Shown: piece after piece, positions 16,224 through 23,429 of the stretch
Position numbering within the stretch: the stretch's first letter is position 1
Layout of the letters: each line of letters begins with the position of its first letter
The notes under the pieces: generated by a model
What the model saw: the letters and a program-made list of their open reading frames with translations, nothing else
Told to the model about the DNA's origin: nothing
Databases searched by the model: none
Position numbers and translations under genes: made by a program
Assembly (NCBI GenBank): GCA_963626295.1
Contig: CAVFWS010000007.1
Coordinates: forward strand, 1-40,415
Length of the DNA stretch: 40,415 nt
From: UBA1731 sp963626295
GTDB lineage: Bacteria > Verrucomicrobiota > Kiritimatiellia > RFP12 > UBA1067
Direction of reading: 5' to 3'

Positions 16224-17555
16224 CTACGCCCTTGGCTTGAACGAGAACTCGCCCGCCAGACGGCGATGGTGCAGATCGTGGACGGCGATCTTCAGCTCTC
16301 CCGCCTCGACCTTGCCGTCTATGACCGTGGCGAAGCGTCCCCTCTTCTCGTCAAGGGTCGGGCTGCCGCCGATGATCTGCGCCCACGGACGGTCTGCGGC
16401 AGGCGCATCGTAGCGGTATTCATGCTGGTGCGCCGCGATCAGGAGCTGCACACCGTGCCGCCTGAACAGCGGCCCCCACATTTCGGCGCACGACTTCTCC
16501 CAGATGGCGAAATCGTGCCGGTACTTGCCGCCGCAGTTGTCGTGTGTGCCGCCAGGGTTGGCCCACGGGCGCGGATCGAAGAGCGGGATGTGGCAGAACG
16601 CGACAAGGTACGGGGCGGCCTTTATCTCAGGCCTTTCAAGGGCATTCTCCAGCCACGCCGTCTGCGCCACGCGATACGCCTCGTTGTTGAAAAGGCCAGC
16701 ATAGACGTCGCGCCCGTCAGGCTTGTCCTCACCCGTATCAAGGCCGACAAGCGCGATGTCGCCGAGCCGGAACGCGAAGTTGCGCCCGAGGTCCCAATCG
16801 CGGGAAAGGCGCTCTTCGGGCTGCCTGAACATGAACACGCGCTCAAGGTGGCGGCACGCGAGGCCACGCTGGTCATGGTTGCCGGGAACGAGGCAGAACG
16901 GGATCTCCGAGGCATAGTCCTTGCGCAGGACATCCGGACGGAGGAACACCTGCACCAGACTCTCGATGGTCTCCTGGGTGTTGCAGGCATCCCCGTTCCA
17001 TACCGTCAACGCCGGCTTGAGTTCGGCGATCTTGTCGACCACAGGCCCGAACGACGACCATGCGGCATGGGTATCGTTGCATACGCAGAAATGCGAGACG
17101 GCCGCCTCGCCGACCGTAGTGAACGACCGGACAGTGGGGTCGATCTCGGTGCCGAGCACCTTCATGTCGTAGCCACCGCCGTATCTGATCCTGTCCGCAC
17201 CGATCCGGTAGTGGTACCGGGTGGCGGGCTTCAGTCCCGTAAGGCGCACGAGCATCACCTTGTCGTTCATGTCGGTGACGCGGAACCCTCCGCACTTGAC
17301 CCGCTTCGGCGACTTCATGTCCGCCGACTCGGAGTATTCCACGAACCCGTTGGCCAGTGCGCTTACCGCGAACGCAACGCCCATGGACGTGGGCGCGGGA
17401 TTCTGGAGCATCGGGGCCGATGCGATCAGCGGAGAGTCCGCCGCAGTCACCATCGAGCATACGCCGCCGCTACACCGCTGCGCGGCCATCGCGCATCCCG
17501 CCGCAGCCGCTCCGGCCGTCGCCACCGTGCCTCTAAGAAACTCTCTCCTGTTCAT
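16224..17555 (-). CDS. Exported metallophosphoesterase with PAP-like N-terminal domain
   Basis: 443 residues from ATG 17555 (MNRREFLRGTVATAG), with GGAGG about 8 bases upstream; the longer frame upstream is not coding. The leader is a twin-arginine signal (RREFLRG, Ala-rich core). Residues about 45-140 resemble the purple-acid-phosphatase fibronectin-like domain (VRLTGLKPATRYHYRIG). The calcineurin-like core shows VCNDTHAAW, VWNGDACNT, VPGNHDQRG, FCHIPLFD and AAHQHEYRY, that is, all five metal-binding blocks. It hydrolyses phosphoesters of unknown identity outside the cytoplasm. It has its own TGGTATAAT promoter and seems to be the first gene of the long minus-strand block, divergent from the prenyltransferase gene. 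Confidence 0.88.
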   Translation of the reverse strand: MNRREFLRGTVATAGAAAAGCAMAAQRCSGGVCSMVTAADSPLIASAPMLQNPAPTSMGVAFAVSALANGFVEYSESADMKSPKRVKCGGFRVTDMNDKVMLVRLTGLKPATRYHYRIGADRIRYGGGYDMKVLGTEIDPTVRSFTTVGEAAVSHFCVCNDTHAAWSSFGPVVDKIAELKPALTVWNGDACNTQETIESLVQVFLRPDVLRKDYASEIPFCLVPGNHDQRGLACRHLERVFMFRQPEERLSRDWDLGRNFAFRLGDIALVGLDTGEDKPDGRDVYAGLFNNEAYRVAQTAWLENALERPEIKAAPYLVAFCHIPLFDPRPWANPGGTHDNCGGKYRHDFAIWEKSCAEMWGPLFRRHGVQLLIAAHQHEYRYDAPAADRPWAQIIGGSPTLDEKRGRFATVIDGKVEAGELKIAVHDLHHRRLAGEFSFKPRA

Positions 17556-17583
17556 GAAGCGCCTCCTCTGTAATGTGCGGACG

Positions 17584-17592
17584 ATTATACCA
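17584..17592 (-). promoter_or_regulatory. Extended -10 promoter box of the metallophosphoesterase operon
   Basis: TGGTATAAT on the minus strand, about 29 bases before ATG 17555. It may drive the whole run of closely spaced genes down to 8389. Confidence 0.55.
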
Positions 17593-17695
17593 TATCCTCC
17601 CGTCCATGGCGCAACCGGGAATCTTCGATTTCCGATTTTCCGGTTTCGGGAGCAAGTGGGCGTTGATTCCAGAAAATTCAAGGCGACGCGCCGTA

Positions 17696-17724
17696 TTGAC
17701 CTTGCAGGGCATCTTTGATACGCT
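17696..17724 (+). promoter_or_regulatory. Weak candidate promoter of the prenyltransferase gene
   Basis: TTGACC (17696-17701), 17-base spacer, then TACGCT (17719-17724), 32 bases before ATG 17756. The -35 is good (5 of 6) and the -10 poor (3 of 6). Confidence 0.3.
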
Positions 17725-17755
17725 ACCCGCATATTGTTGGCAGACAAGAAGAACC

Positions 17756-18724
17756 ATGAGCGCGACAGCAACCATCACCTCCAGGACCGACCATGAACCC
17801 AAGGCCAAGGCAAAAGCCTGGTTCCTGCTTCTCAGGCCGTGGAGCTATGCGGCGACCCTCGTTCCGTTTCTGGTGGGTGCCGCGATCGTGCCGCCGTCAC
17901 ATGGGATGCTTCGCTGGTGGGCAGGCCTGGCCGCAGGCATCCTCTTCCAGGCGACGGTGAATCTCCTGAACACCTGGGGGGACGAGCGCTCTGGCGTGGA
18001 CGCCGCACCCGGCGCGATACGCACAACGCCGCAGGTGCACGACGGCACGATATCGATGGGGGCGGTCCTCGCCGCCGCGACCGTATGCGCGGCCTGCGCG
18101 GCGGCTCTCGGGACGCTTCTCTGCCTCTACCGGGACGGCGGGGCATGGCACGTCTCATGGCCGCTGCTCGCCATTGGCTTCATCGGCTTTCTGGGGGCGA
18201 CCAACTATTCCACGGGGATCAGGTTCAAGTACATCGGGCTCGGGGTGCCGTTCGTCGCGTTCCTGATGGGTCCGCTTGAGATCGCCGCCGCGATATGCAT
18301 ACTGCGTCCGGCGGACGCCACTGGGCTTCTCACCCCGGCCGCGGCATTCATGTCAATCCCGATCGCGTCGCTCGTGTGCGTGATAATGCACGGCAACGAC
18401 ATGCGCGACATCCGGAGCGACCGTGCCGCCGGGATTCGGACTTGCGCGTCGATGGCCGGCCCGAAGGGCGCACTCGCGATATACTGGATCTGCCACATGC
18501 TCCCGTACGTCGTATGCGCGATGATGGTCTGCCGGTACGGACGCATGATGCTGCTTCCGTTCATGGCCCTCCCCCTTACGCGAAGGACGCTCGTGCGCGC
18601 GACCAAGACCTATCTGGACAACCCGCAGAATCCAAAGTGGATCCGCCTGGAGAGGGCTTCCGGCGGCATCCACCTCGCGTTCGGCATATTATACGCAATC
18701 GCCCTGCGCATCGCGGCGGTCTAA
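17756..18724 (+). CDS. UbiA family prenyltransferase (MenA-like)
   Basis: 322-residue membrane protein with about eight hydrophobic segments, which attaches a polyprenyl chain to an aromatic acceptor. The Asp-rich prenyl-diphosphate site is NTWGDERSGVD (about residues 78-88), and a second one is GNDMRDIRSD (about 215-225). The pattern fits 1,4-dihydroxy-2-naphthoate prenyltransferase of menaquinone synthesis better than ubiquinone UbiA, but no other men genes are here, so the substrate is inferred. Start ATG 17756 (MSATATITS) is the last start before the conserved region; the open frame upstream has coding-unlike sequence. It overlaps the convergent 5-formyl-THF cyclo-ligase gene by 36 bases at the 3' ends. 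Confidence 0.88.
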   Translation: MSATATITSRTDHEPKAKAKAWFLLLRPWSYAATLVPFLVGAAIVPPSHGMLRWWAGLAAGILFQATVNLLNTWGDERSGVDAAPGAIRTTPQVHDGTISMGAVLAAATVCAACAAALGTLLCLYRDGGAWHVSWPLLAIGFIGFLGATNYSTGIRFKYIGLGVPFVAFLMGPLEIAAAICILRPADATGLLTPAAAFMSIPIASLVCVIMHGNDMRDIRSDRAAGIRTCASMAGPKGALAIYWICHMLPYVVCAMMVCRYGRMMLLPFMALPLTRRTLVRATKTYLDNPQNPKWIRLERASGGIHLAFGILYAIALRIAAV

Positions 18725-19276
18725 CTCCACCACGACGTCGGTCAGCGCAATGTCGTGAGGCTCGGACGGCAGTTCATCCAGCAGCTGGAACGGATAGGCG
18801 ACACCGAGTACCGCAGATGACTGCGGGGCGGACGCAAGAAGCCTGTCGTACCAGCCGCCCCCATATCCGAGGCGGGCGCCGCCCCTCGTGAACGCAAGGC
18901 CAGGGACGATCCATACCTTCGGGACCGGTGCGGATTCGCCATGGCCGTCAACGGCAGGCTCAAGGACTCCCATTGGGCCGGAGACAAGCTCGGTTTCTCG
19001 CGCATATCTCGCGAGAACATACGCCTCGCCATCCCAGGCGGGGGCGAACACAGGGCATTCCGCCGCCCACAGGCTCTCTATCAGCGCCGTGAGGTCGATC
19101 TCCTGCGGAGTGGCGAGATATACGGCAAACGGCTCTTTGTCCGCAACAGCCGCCATGACGTCGGGACGCTGCAGCATCCGCCTGCAGACTGCCGCGGAAT
19201 ACGAGGCCCGCTCGGCTGCGTCCACGCCGCATCTGGCGTGCCTCATCCGTCTGCGTATGTCGGACTTGCTCTCCAC
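18689..19276 (-). CDS. 5-formyltetrahydrofolate cyclo-ligase
   Basis: Converts 5-formyl-THF to 5,10-methenyl-THF with ATP, recycling folate, in the cytoplasm. 195 residues from GTG 19276, which has GGAGC about 7 bases upstream and matches the family start (VESKSDIRRRMRH). An alternative GTG at 19315 overlaps the ETF-QO stop as GTGA and adds 13 residues. Family motifs: AVYLATPQEIDLTAL, then GLAFTRGGARLGYGGGWYDR (substrate and ATP site) and VAYPFQLLDELPSEPHDIALT. It sits directly after the ETF-quinone oxidoreductase gene, whose promoter it probably uses. Confidence 0.92.
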   Translation of the reverse strand: MESKSDIRRRMRHARCGVDAAERASYSAAVCRRMLQRPDVMAAVADKEPFAVYLATPQEIDLTALIESLWAAECPVFAPAWDGEAYVLARYARETELVSGPMGVLEPAVDGHGESAPVPKVWIVPGLAFTRGGARLGYGGGWYDRLLASAPQSSAVLGVAYPFQLLDELPSEPHDIALTDVVVELDRRDAQGDCV

Positions 19277-19311
19277 GGCCCCGCTCCAGTTCCAGACCCC
19301 GGCCCAATGGC

Positions 19312-20934
19312 TCACATCCGCGTATAGCGAGGGCCGTCGCCGCCCTGCGGGAAGGTCCAGTCGATGTTCCCCATCGGGCATTTTATGCGGCAGGTCTTGC
19401 AGTGCAGACAGTTGGAGAAGTCGATCTCAAGCTTGCCCTCCGCCTCGGCGGAATCCATGCGGTAGACTTCCGCCGGACAGAACCTGGTGCACGGTGCGCC
19501 GAATCTGACGCGGCACTCTTCGCATTTCGCCGGATCAAGCACCTTCAGGTGACATGGCTGGTTCTCCTCGTGGATGGTCCCGCTCATGAACACATCGGTG
19601 AGCCTATCGGGCATCAGCGCAGTCTCATCCCGGTCGCACGGAGAGACCCTGGCGGCAGGTCCGCCTATGCCAGCCTTCCCGCTGGCGATCTGCCGCAACG
19701 AGGCGGCATCGCCCTCCGAGAGCCCCGGTACGCGGAAGCACGGGAACGCCCCACGGGTGATCCAGGCGAGTCCGGCCGCCGCAACGCCGAATGGCAGCCC
19801 GTAGCAGAACGCCGCGCGCACGTTGCGCACGCGCCACATCTCCCTGTAGCCAGGGGTCGCCCGCAACAGCTCCGCATAGCTTCTGCCCGTGAGTATGCTT
19901 TCCGCCGCCGCCCTGCCGCTCTGGAGCGCGATGTGCACCCCCTTGATCCGCAGGGAGTCAAGGAGCCCGGCGCCGTCGCCCACGATCATCACGCCCGGAG
20001 ACTCCACCTTCGGGACCGAGTAGAAGCCGCCCTCGGGAATCACCTTCGCACCGTACGCGACTGTCTTGCCGCCCTCCATGTGGCGCCTTACGGCGGACGA
20101 GCGCTTGAACTGGCGGAAAAGCTCGAATGGGTCGATCTCGGCGCGTGTGTAGTCCAGCGCATACGCATAGCCGACCATCACCTGCGTCTCGGAGACGTGG
20201 TAGACGAATCCGCCGCCGTACGTCATGAAGTCGCTCGGCCAGCCGAAGGTGTGCATCACCTCTCCGGCCATCTGCGTGCCCGCCGGCACCTCCACGAGCT
20301 CCTTGATCGCGAGCGCGTACGTCTGCGGGCGCACCCCATTCAGCCTCCGCTCCGCAATAAGGCGTTCCGTGAGGATCCCGCATCCGCCCTCCGCAAGGAT
20401 CGTGGTCTTGGCTCGCACCTCTTCAGACGGAAGGTAGTTCGCCTTCTTCTTGCCATCCCTGTCGAGGCCCTTCTCGCCGGTGCGCGCGCCGACAACCACG
20501 CCATTCTCCTCCATCAGGCCCGTCACCGCATATCCAGTGTATATCTCCACGCCCTCCTTCTGGGCTATGCCTGCGAGATACTGGACGACCTTCGTGAGCG
20601 AACCGACGGGATACCCCTTGGAGCTCATCATTGGCGGCACCCACGGAATCTTCACGGACGCGCCACGCGAAAGCAGCGTGCGGAAGCTCTCCTTGACGAC
20701 ATGCGTCTCGATGGGCAGCCTGGCGACCTCGTCGTCGGAGAGCAGCCCGGCGAAGCCGGACGGGTCGATTATTGCGCCAGAAAGCACATGCGAGCCGACG
20801 CTTCTTCCCTTGTCCAGCACAATGACGCGGGGGGACGCCACTTCACCCTTGGCCTTTGCGCCACGCTTAAGGGCAATTGCGGCGGCGAGTCCGGCCGGAC
20901 CCGCTCCAACGATCAACACATCTGTTTCGATCAT
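19312..20934 (-). CDS. Electron transfer flavoprotein-quinone oxidoreductase
   Basis: Membrane-associated FAD and 4Fe-4S enzyme that passes electrons from reduced ETF to the quinone pool. 540 residues, about full length. N-terminus: TDVLIVGAGPAGLAAAIAL (FAD-binding GxGxxG), then GSHVLSGAIIDP and YPVGSLTKVVQYLA. The middle has the second FAD motif GVMIVGDGAGLLDSLRIKG, and a hydrophobic stretch AAFCYGLPFGVAAAGLAW. The C-terminal ferredoxin-like part carries the cluster cysteines in KCEECRVRFGAPCTRFCPAE and NCLHCKTCRIKCPMGNIDW. AGGA is 9 bases before ATG 20934. No etfA/etfB occurs in the window. The quinone link fits the nearby MenA-like gene. Confidence 0.93.
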   Translation of the reverse strand: MIETDVLIVGAGPAGLAAAIALKRGAKAKGEVASPRVIVLDKGRSVGSHVLSGAIIDPSGFAGLLSDDEVARLPIETHVVKESFRTLLSRGASVKIPWVPPMMSSKGYPVGSLTKVVQYLAGIAQKEGVEIYTGYAVTGLMEENGVVVGARTGEKGLDRDGKKKANYLPSEEVRAKTTILAEGGCGILTERLIAERRLNGVRPQTYALAIKELVEVPAGTQMAGEVMHTFGWPSDFMTYGGGFVYHVSETQVMVGYAYALDYTRAEIDPFELFRQFKRSSAVRRHMEGGKTVAYGAKVIPEGGFYSVPKVESPGVMIVGDGAGLLDSLRIKGVHIALQSGRAAAESILTGRSYAELLRATPGYREMWRVRNVRAAFCYGLPFGVAAAGLAWITRGAFPCFRVPGLSEGDAASLRQIASGKAGIGGPAARVSPCDRDETALMPDRLTDVFMSGTIHEENQPCHLKVLDPAKCEECRVRFGAPCTRFCPAEVYRMDSAEAEGKLEIDFSNCLHCKTCRIKCPMGNIDWTFPQGGDGPRYTRM

Positions 20935-20962
20935 GCCATATCATCCTGAAGTTGAAAGCGCG

Positions 20963-20971
20963 ATTATAGCA
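20963..20971 (-). promoter_or_regulatory. Extended -10 promoter box of the ETF-QO gene
   Basis: TGCTATAAT on the minus strand, about 28 bases before ATG 20934. No convincing -35 hexamer. Confidence 0.5.
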
Positions 20972-21011
20972 AATGTGAACAAAAATGCGTAGCACATCGA
21001 CCGTGCGCCAT

Positions 21012-21056
21012 GCAACCGGTTAGTTTTGCTCGTGCCTCGCAAAACTAACCGGTTGC
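21012..21056. repeat. Perfect 18-base inverted repeat
   Basis: Arms 21012-21029 and 21039-21056 are exact reverse complements (the arm begins GCAACCGGTTAG and ends TTTTGC) around a 9-base centre. No T-tract follows on either strand, so a simple terminator is unlikely. Each arm also contains the short palindrome AACCGGTT. It lies upstream of the ETF-QO promoter and downstream of the radC fragment. Function unknown: protein-binding site, mobile-element end or hairpin RNA are all possible. Confidence 0.7.
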
Positions 21057-21147
21057 GATGAGAAGCGTCCGGCCCAGATTTGTGACCTCACCACGACACG
21101 ACTTTTTATTCACATCACGACGCTATCGCTATTGCATGGTAGTGGAC

Positions 21148-21393
21148 TTATAGATGCGGCAACGAAATATGGTGATCTTTGCCACAAAGAACACAAAGAC
21201 CGCAAAGGTTTTGCGCACTTTGAGGCTCGCAATATTTGATTGCTGAAGCAATAGCCGAACCTGTAGCTCCAATAACGAGATGATCCAAAAGCGGAATCTG
21301 CGCGATTCTGCCGACATCAATTAACCCTTGAGTAAATACCACGTCATCTTCACTTGGAGCCGGGTCGCCTGATGGATGTGTGTGCGCAATCAT
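21148..21393 (-). pseudogene. radC: Truncated radC (JAB/MPN domain C-terminal fragment)
   Basis: The fragment reads MIAHTHPSGDPAPSEDD, then GLIDVGRIAQIPLLDHLVIG, the metal-binding motif and following region of the RadC/JAB family. The motif residues (H-x-H-P-S-G-D, P-S, D) are intact. The N-terminal two thirds are absent: the reading frame runs straight into the end of a MITE-like element at 21400. The C-terminus is also abnormal, since after VIGATG the frame enters the CACAAAGA-type repeat at 21173-21214 and ends in unrelated residues at 21148. It is thus broken at both ends and very likely non-functional. Confidence 0.75.
21173..21214. repeat. CACAAAGA-type repeat
   Basis: The stretch contains three near copies of CACAAAGA/CGCAAAGG (TTTGCCACAAAGAACACAAA, then GACCGCAAAGG). 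It resembles short dispersed repeats of this composition that I recall from many bacterial genomes. It overlaps the 3' end of the radC fragment. Only this copy is visible here, so the dispersed nature is not shown in the window. Confidence 0.4.
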
Positions 21394-21399
21394 AACAGA

Positions 21400-21511
21400 A
21401 ACTGGGTGGCTGACAAAATAACCCTCCTACCGTATATTGCGATTGCAAGGGTGATTCTCGACTACTCGACCACAACATATGAGCGAGAAACATTTAATCA
21501 GCCACCCAGTT
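21400..21511. mobile_element. MITE-like element, copy 1
   Basis: A 112-base element with terminal inverted repeats AACTGGGTGGCTGA / TCAGCCACCCAGTT (14 bases exact). It carries no gene. It is about 94 percent identical to copy 2 (23007-23118), in the same orientation. The six bases on its two sides (AACAGA and TCCTTA) do not match, so no target duplication is left here. It abuts the radC fragment, which it appears to have interrupted or to have replaced on its upstream side. Confidence 0.75.
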
Positions 21512-21585
21512 TCCTTAAGGTCAAAGTCGAGATGCCGTAATCAAGTCCATGCTTCTCTCGTAGGCGAGCTTGACGAGAGCGAACG

Positions 21586-21627
21586 AAAGGCGGTCACGTC
21601 GCTCCGAAGAACGACGTGACCGCCTTT
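21586..21627 (-). terminator. Hairpin terminator downstream of the RhuM/DUF4186 operon
   Basis: A perfect 16-base stem (21586-21601 with 21612-21627) and a 10-base loop. It is preceded by A-rich and followed by T-rich bases on both strands (plus: CCTTTTAATC; minus: CCTTTCGTTC). The only nearby gene run is the minus-strand pair ending at 21744. A second small stem (CTCTCGT / ACGAGAG at 21555-21579) follows. Confidence 0.6.
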
Positions 21628-21645
21628 TAATCCGCATCTTTGTAG

Positions 21646-21741
21646 ACATCGAATCTCTACGCGGACGATGGTCACGGACTTGACGTTGTTCTCGCGGATG
21701 ACCTCCGTTCGACTCTCCGAACAATCATGCGCATCACTCAT
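21646..21741 (-). pseudogene. Possible fragment of a ferredoxin-like protein
   Basis: About 32 codons read MSDAHDCSESRTEVIRENN then VKSVTIVRVEIRC. The second half recalls the segment IxENxxKSVTVVRMEVPCC found in small 4Fe-4S proteins. It stops resembling anything just before the hairpin at 21586-21627, and its upstream end abuts the DUF4186 stop. The match is short and from memory, so this is tentative. Confidence 0.2.
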
Positions 21742-21743
21742 CA

Positions 21744-22097
21744 TCAAATCGATTGTTGGCGAACGATCCACTCAATGATGAAATTGACGATCTTCTCCTG
21801 CTGAACCTTCGTCAGTTCTGAACCCTTCTTGACCTTCCACCACTTCTCCAGACATCCCCTACAGCAAGTTGCCGTCGCATGCTGCGCCTTGAAGACCGGA
21901 TGCCCACGCATCGGGGTCTGCCGTCCATCATTCGGCGGCTGGGCAGGTGCGAGCCTGCAACGGACGAAATCCTCCGCATGCTTACGGATCGCATCCATCC
22001 CCTTCTCCGAAATGTACCTGCGGTCTTCATCCGACCACCTGAACCGGCTACGGAACTTCGACCGAGACAATCTCTCGAATGCCACATCAAATGTCAT
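21744..22097 (-). CDS. DUF4186 domain protein
   Basis: 117 residues from ATG 22097 (MTFDVAFERLSRSKFRSRF), with GAGGGG just upstream. The whole length matches the DUF4186 family as I know it: SKFRSRFRWSDEDRRYISEK, GMDAIRKHAEDFVRCRLAPA, NDGRQTPMRGHPVFKAQHAT, then CCRGCLEKWWKVKKGSELT and a C-terminal FIIEWIVRQ. The invariant-looking His, Cys pair and NDGxQTP hint at a metal site or enzyme, but no function is established to my knowledge. It starts 10 bases after the stop of the RhuM-like gene, so the two form an operon. Both lie between the two MITE-like copies. Confidence 0.85.
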   Translation of the reverse strand: MTFDVAFERLSRSKFRSRFRWSDEDRRYISEKGMDAIRKHAEDFVRCRLAPAQPPNDGRQTPMRGHPVFKAQHATATCCRGCLEKWWKVKKGSELTKVQQEKIVNFIIEWIVRQQSI

Positions 22098-22107
22098 TTC
22101 CCCTCGC

Positions 22108-22986
22108 TTACATCCGCGCCTTAAGCCCTGCAATTTCGCCTGAGTCGAGTTTCGTAAATGCAAAGCATTTCTTTCCGACATCCTTCAACGACGCGCCAAT
22201 CAAGTATATCTCGCAATCATCTATGATAAGGAAACGGTCATGGAACACCTCACTAAACTTGATCGTCAATGTCGGATATTGCGCGTTGAACCGCATGACA
22301 TCCGTTGTGGCCAGAGTAAAACGCGGATGGCCATTGCCGTTCTTGTGTTCAGACGTCACGACCGTCACATCCACTCCACTGCGCTTTTTCGCAAGCATAT
22401 CGAGCGTCCCCGTCCCAATCCAGTTGTCGATAAGCAGAATCGATGTCTTCGCCCGCATTATTAGTCTCTCTACAAGCGAACAGGCATCCCACAACTGTCC
22501 ATCGTAGAACACGCCCCGAAGTGGCGGTGTCTGTGTCTGTACAAAGAAATCGACCTTCTCCTTGAGGTCCGAAATGTCCCGGTCGTGATGCGCCAGTCGC
22601 CGCTCCATTCTGTCCTCAAGCTGGTTCATGCGAGTATTGACGGAATAGCCCTGAAGCAAATGCTCACGGAGAATTTTAGTTGCCCATCTTCTGAACTGCG
22701 TGCCACGCAGCGACTTTACACGATAGCCGACGGAGATGATGGCGTCAAGGTCGTAGTAGGCCTCCGGACGACCACGCTGATTTTTGTGCAGATTTTGCAC
22801 ATTAATCGTGGCATCAAGCTCTCCTTCATCCAAGGCCGCCTTCAGATGCTTGGCGATGACGGAACGTTCACGGCCAAACAACTGAACCATCTGAAGAATA
22901 CTCAGCCAGACGGTCTCGTTCATCAATTTAACGTCAAGCCGCATCTGCTCGTTCGGCTGATATACAACAATCTCATTCTTCGTCAT
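22108..22986 (-). CDS. RhuM-family protein with PLD-like C-terminal domain
   Basis: 292 residues from ATG 22986 (MTKNEIVVYQ); GGAG lies just upstream and a TTG one codon earlier is not needed. Residues 1-115 match the virulence RhuM/KilA-like DNA-binding family: ETVWLSILQMVQLFGRERSV, INVQNLHKNQRGRPEAYYDL, DAIISVGYRVKSLRGTQFRRWA. A coiled-coil segment (about 125-150) follows. The C-terminal 120 residues resemble a phospholipase-D-like nuclease half: SILLIDNWIGTGTLDML, then HDRFLIIDD and IYLIGASLKDVGKK. The HxR(x4)D stands in for the classical HxK(x4)D. This architecture occurs in mobile and defence-associated loci; cellular role unknown. Codon use looks more AT-rich than neighbours, in line with horizontal gain. 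Confidence 0.85.
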   Translation of the reverse strand: MTKNEIVVYQPNEQMRLDVKLMNETVWLSILQMVQLFGRERSVIAKHLKAALDEGELDATINVQNLHKNQRGRPEAYYDLDAIISVGYRVKSLRGTQFRRWATKILREHLLQGYSVNTRMNQLEDRMERRLAHHDRDISDLKEKVDFFVQTQTPPLRGVFYDGQLWDACSLVERLIMRAKTSILLIDNWIGTGTLDMLAKKRSGVDVTVVTSEHKNGNGHPRFTLATTDVMRFNAQYPTLTIKFSEVFHDRFLIIDDCEIYLIGASLKDVGKKCFAFTKLDSGEIAGLKARM

Positions 22987-23006
22987 CAACTCCGATCCTT
23001 TCCCAT

Positions 23007-23118
23007 AACTGGGTGGCTAACAAAATAACCCTCCTACCATATATTGCGATTGCAAGGGTGATTCTCGACTACTCGACCACAACATATGAGCCGACAACAT
23101 TTAATCAGCCACCCAGTT
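23007..23118. mobile_element. MITE-like element, copy 2, with 6-base target duplication
   Basis: The same 112-base element as copy 1, with terminal repeats AACTGGGTGGCT / AGCCACCCAGTT. It is flanked on both sides by TCCCAT (23001-23006 and 23119-23124), which looks like a 6-base target-site duplication. It is non-coding. Insertion is 20 bases upstream of the RhuM-like start, so it may supply or disturb that gene's promoter. Confidence 0.8.
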
Positions 23119-23124
23119 TCCCAT

Positions 23125-23429
23125 AATGTCATTTGACAGACACAATTCTCCGCAACATTTTGTCAAGCATTGCAAACATCTCCTTTGCGACGGATTAATT
23201 CGAGGAATCATGTAGGTCTCTGTCTCGTGACACAATTGTCGCCCATTTTTCTCGTTACGGATGTTCAGCTTTACTATCGTCCCAAGACTACGGTACAAGG
23301 CATATTCCGAAAAAAGACGTAATGCCATAGCCCATTGTTTTACAATCTACGTAAAATCGACTGCAATGAAACGCCACACGATGGCTTTGGCACGAAGTTT
23401 GCTTTGGTTTGCCTAAAGGAACCTCAACC
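23125..23429. other. Intergenic stretch between the MITE and gltB
   Basis: About 305 bases, more AT-rich than the window average. A 75-codon minus-strand frame (stop inside the MITE, start 23328) has no recognisable features and I do not count it as a gene. TACAAT at 23341-23346 could be a -10 box for gltB, but no -35 fits. I see no riboswitch or RNA gene. Confidence 0.5.

Noticed and set aside
16059..17573. 504-codon plus-strand open frame opposite the metallophosphoesterase gene
   Set aside because: Antisense shadow; all five metal-binding blocks are on the other strand.
19402..20949. 515-codon plus-strand open frame opposite ETF-QO
   Set aside because: Shadow of the third-codon-position GC bias; the cluster cysteines and FAD motifs are all on the minus strand.
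21012..21056. Palindrome as a rho-independent terminator
   Set aside because: No T-tract follows the stem on either strand, so it is listed as a repeat of unknown role.
21398..23120. CRISPR array or composite insertion sequence between the two repeats
   Set aside because: There are only two copies, 1.6 kb apart, no spacers and no transposase frame; a pair of MITE-like elements fits better.
23125..23328. Possible 75-residue minus-strand gene upstream of gltB
   Set aside because: No recognisable domain, its stop lies inside the MITE-like element, and the composition is not protein-like.
20935..23429. tRNA gene or integrase attachment site at the island border
   Set aside because: No cloverleaf-like sequence or T-loop motif was found, and no integrase gene is present.
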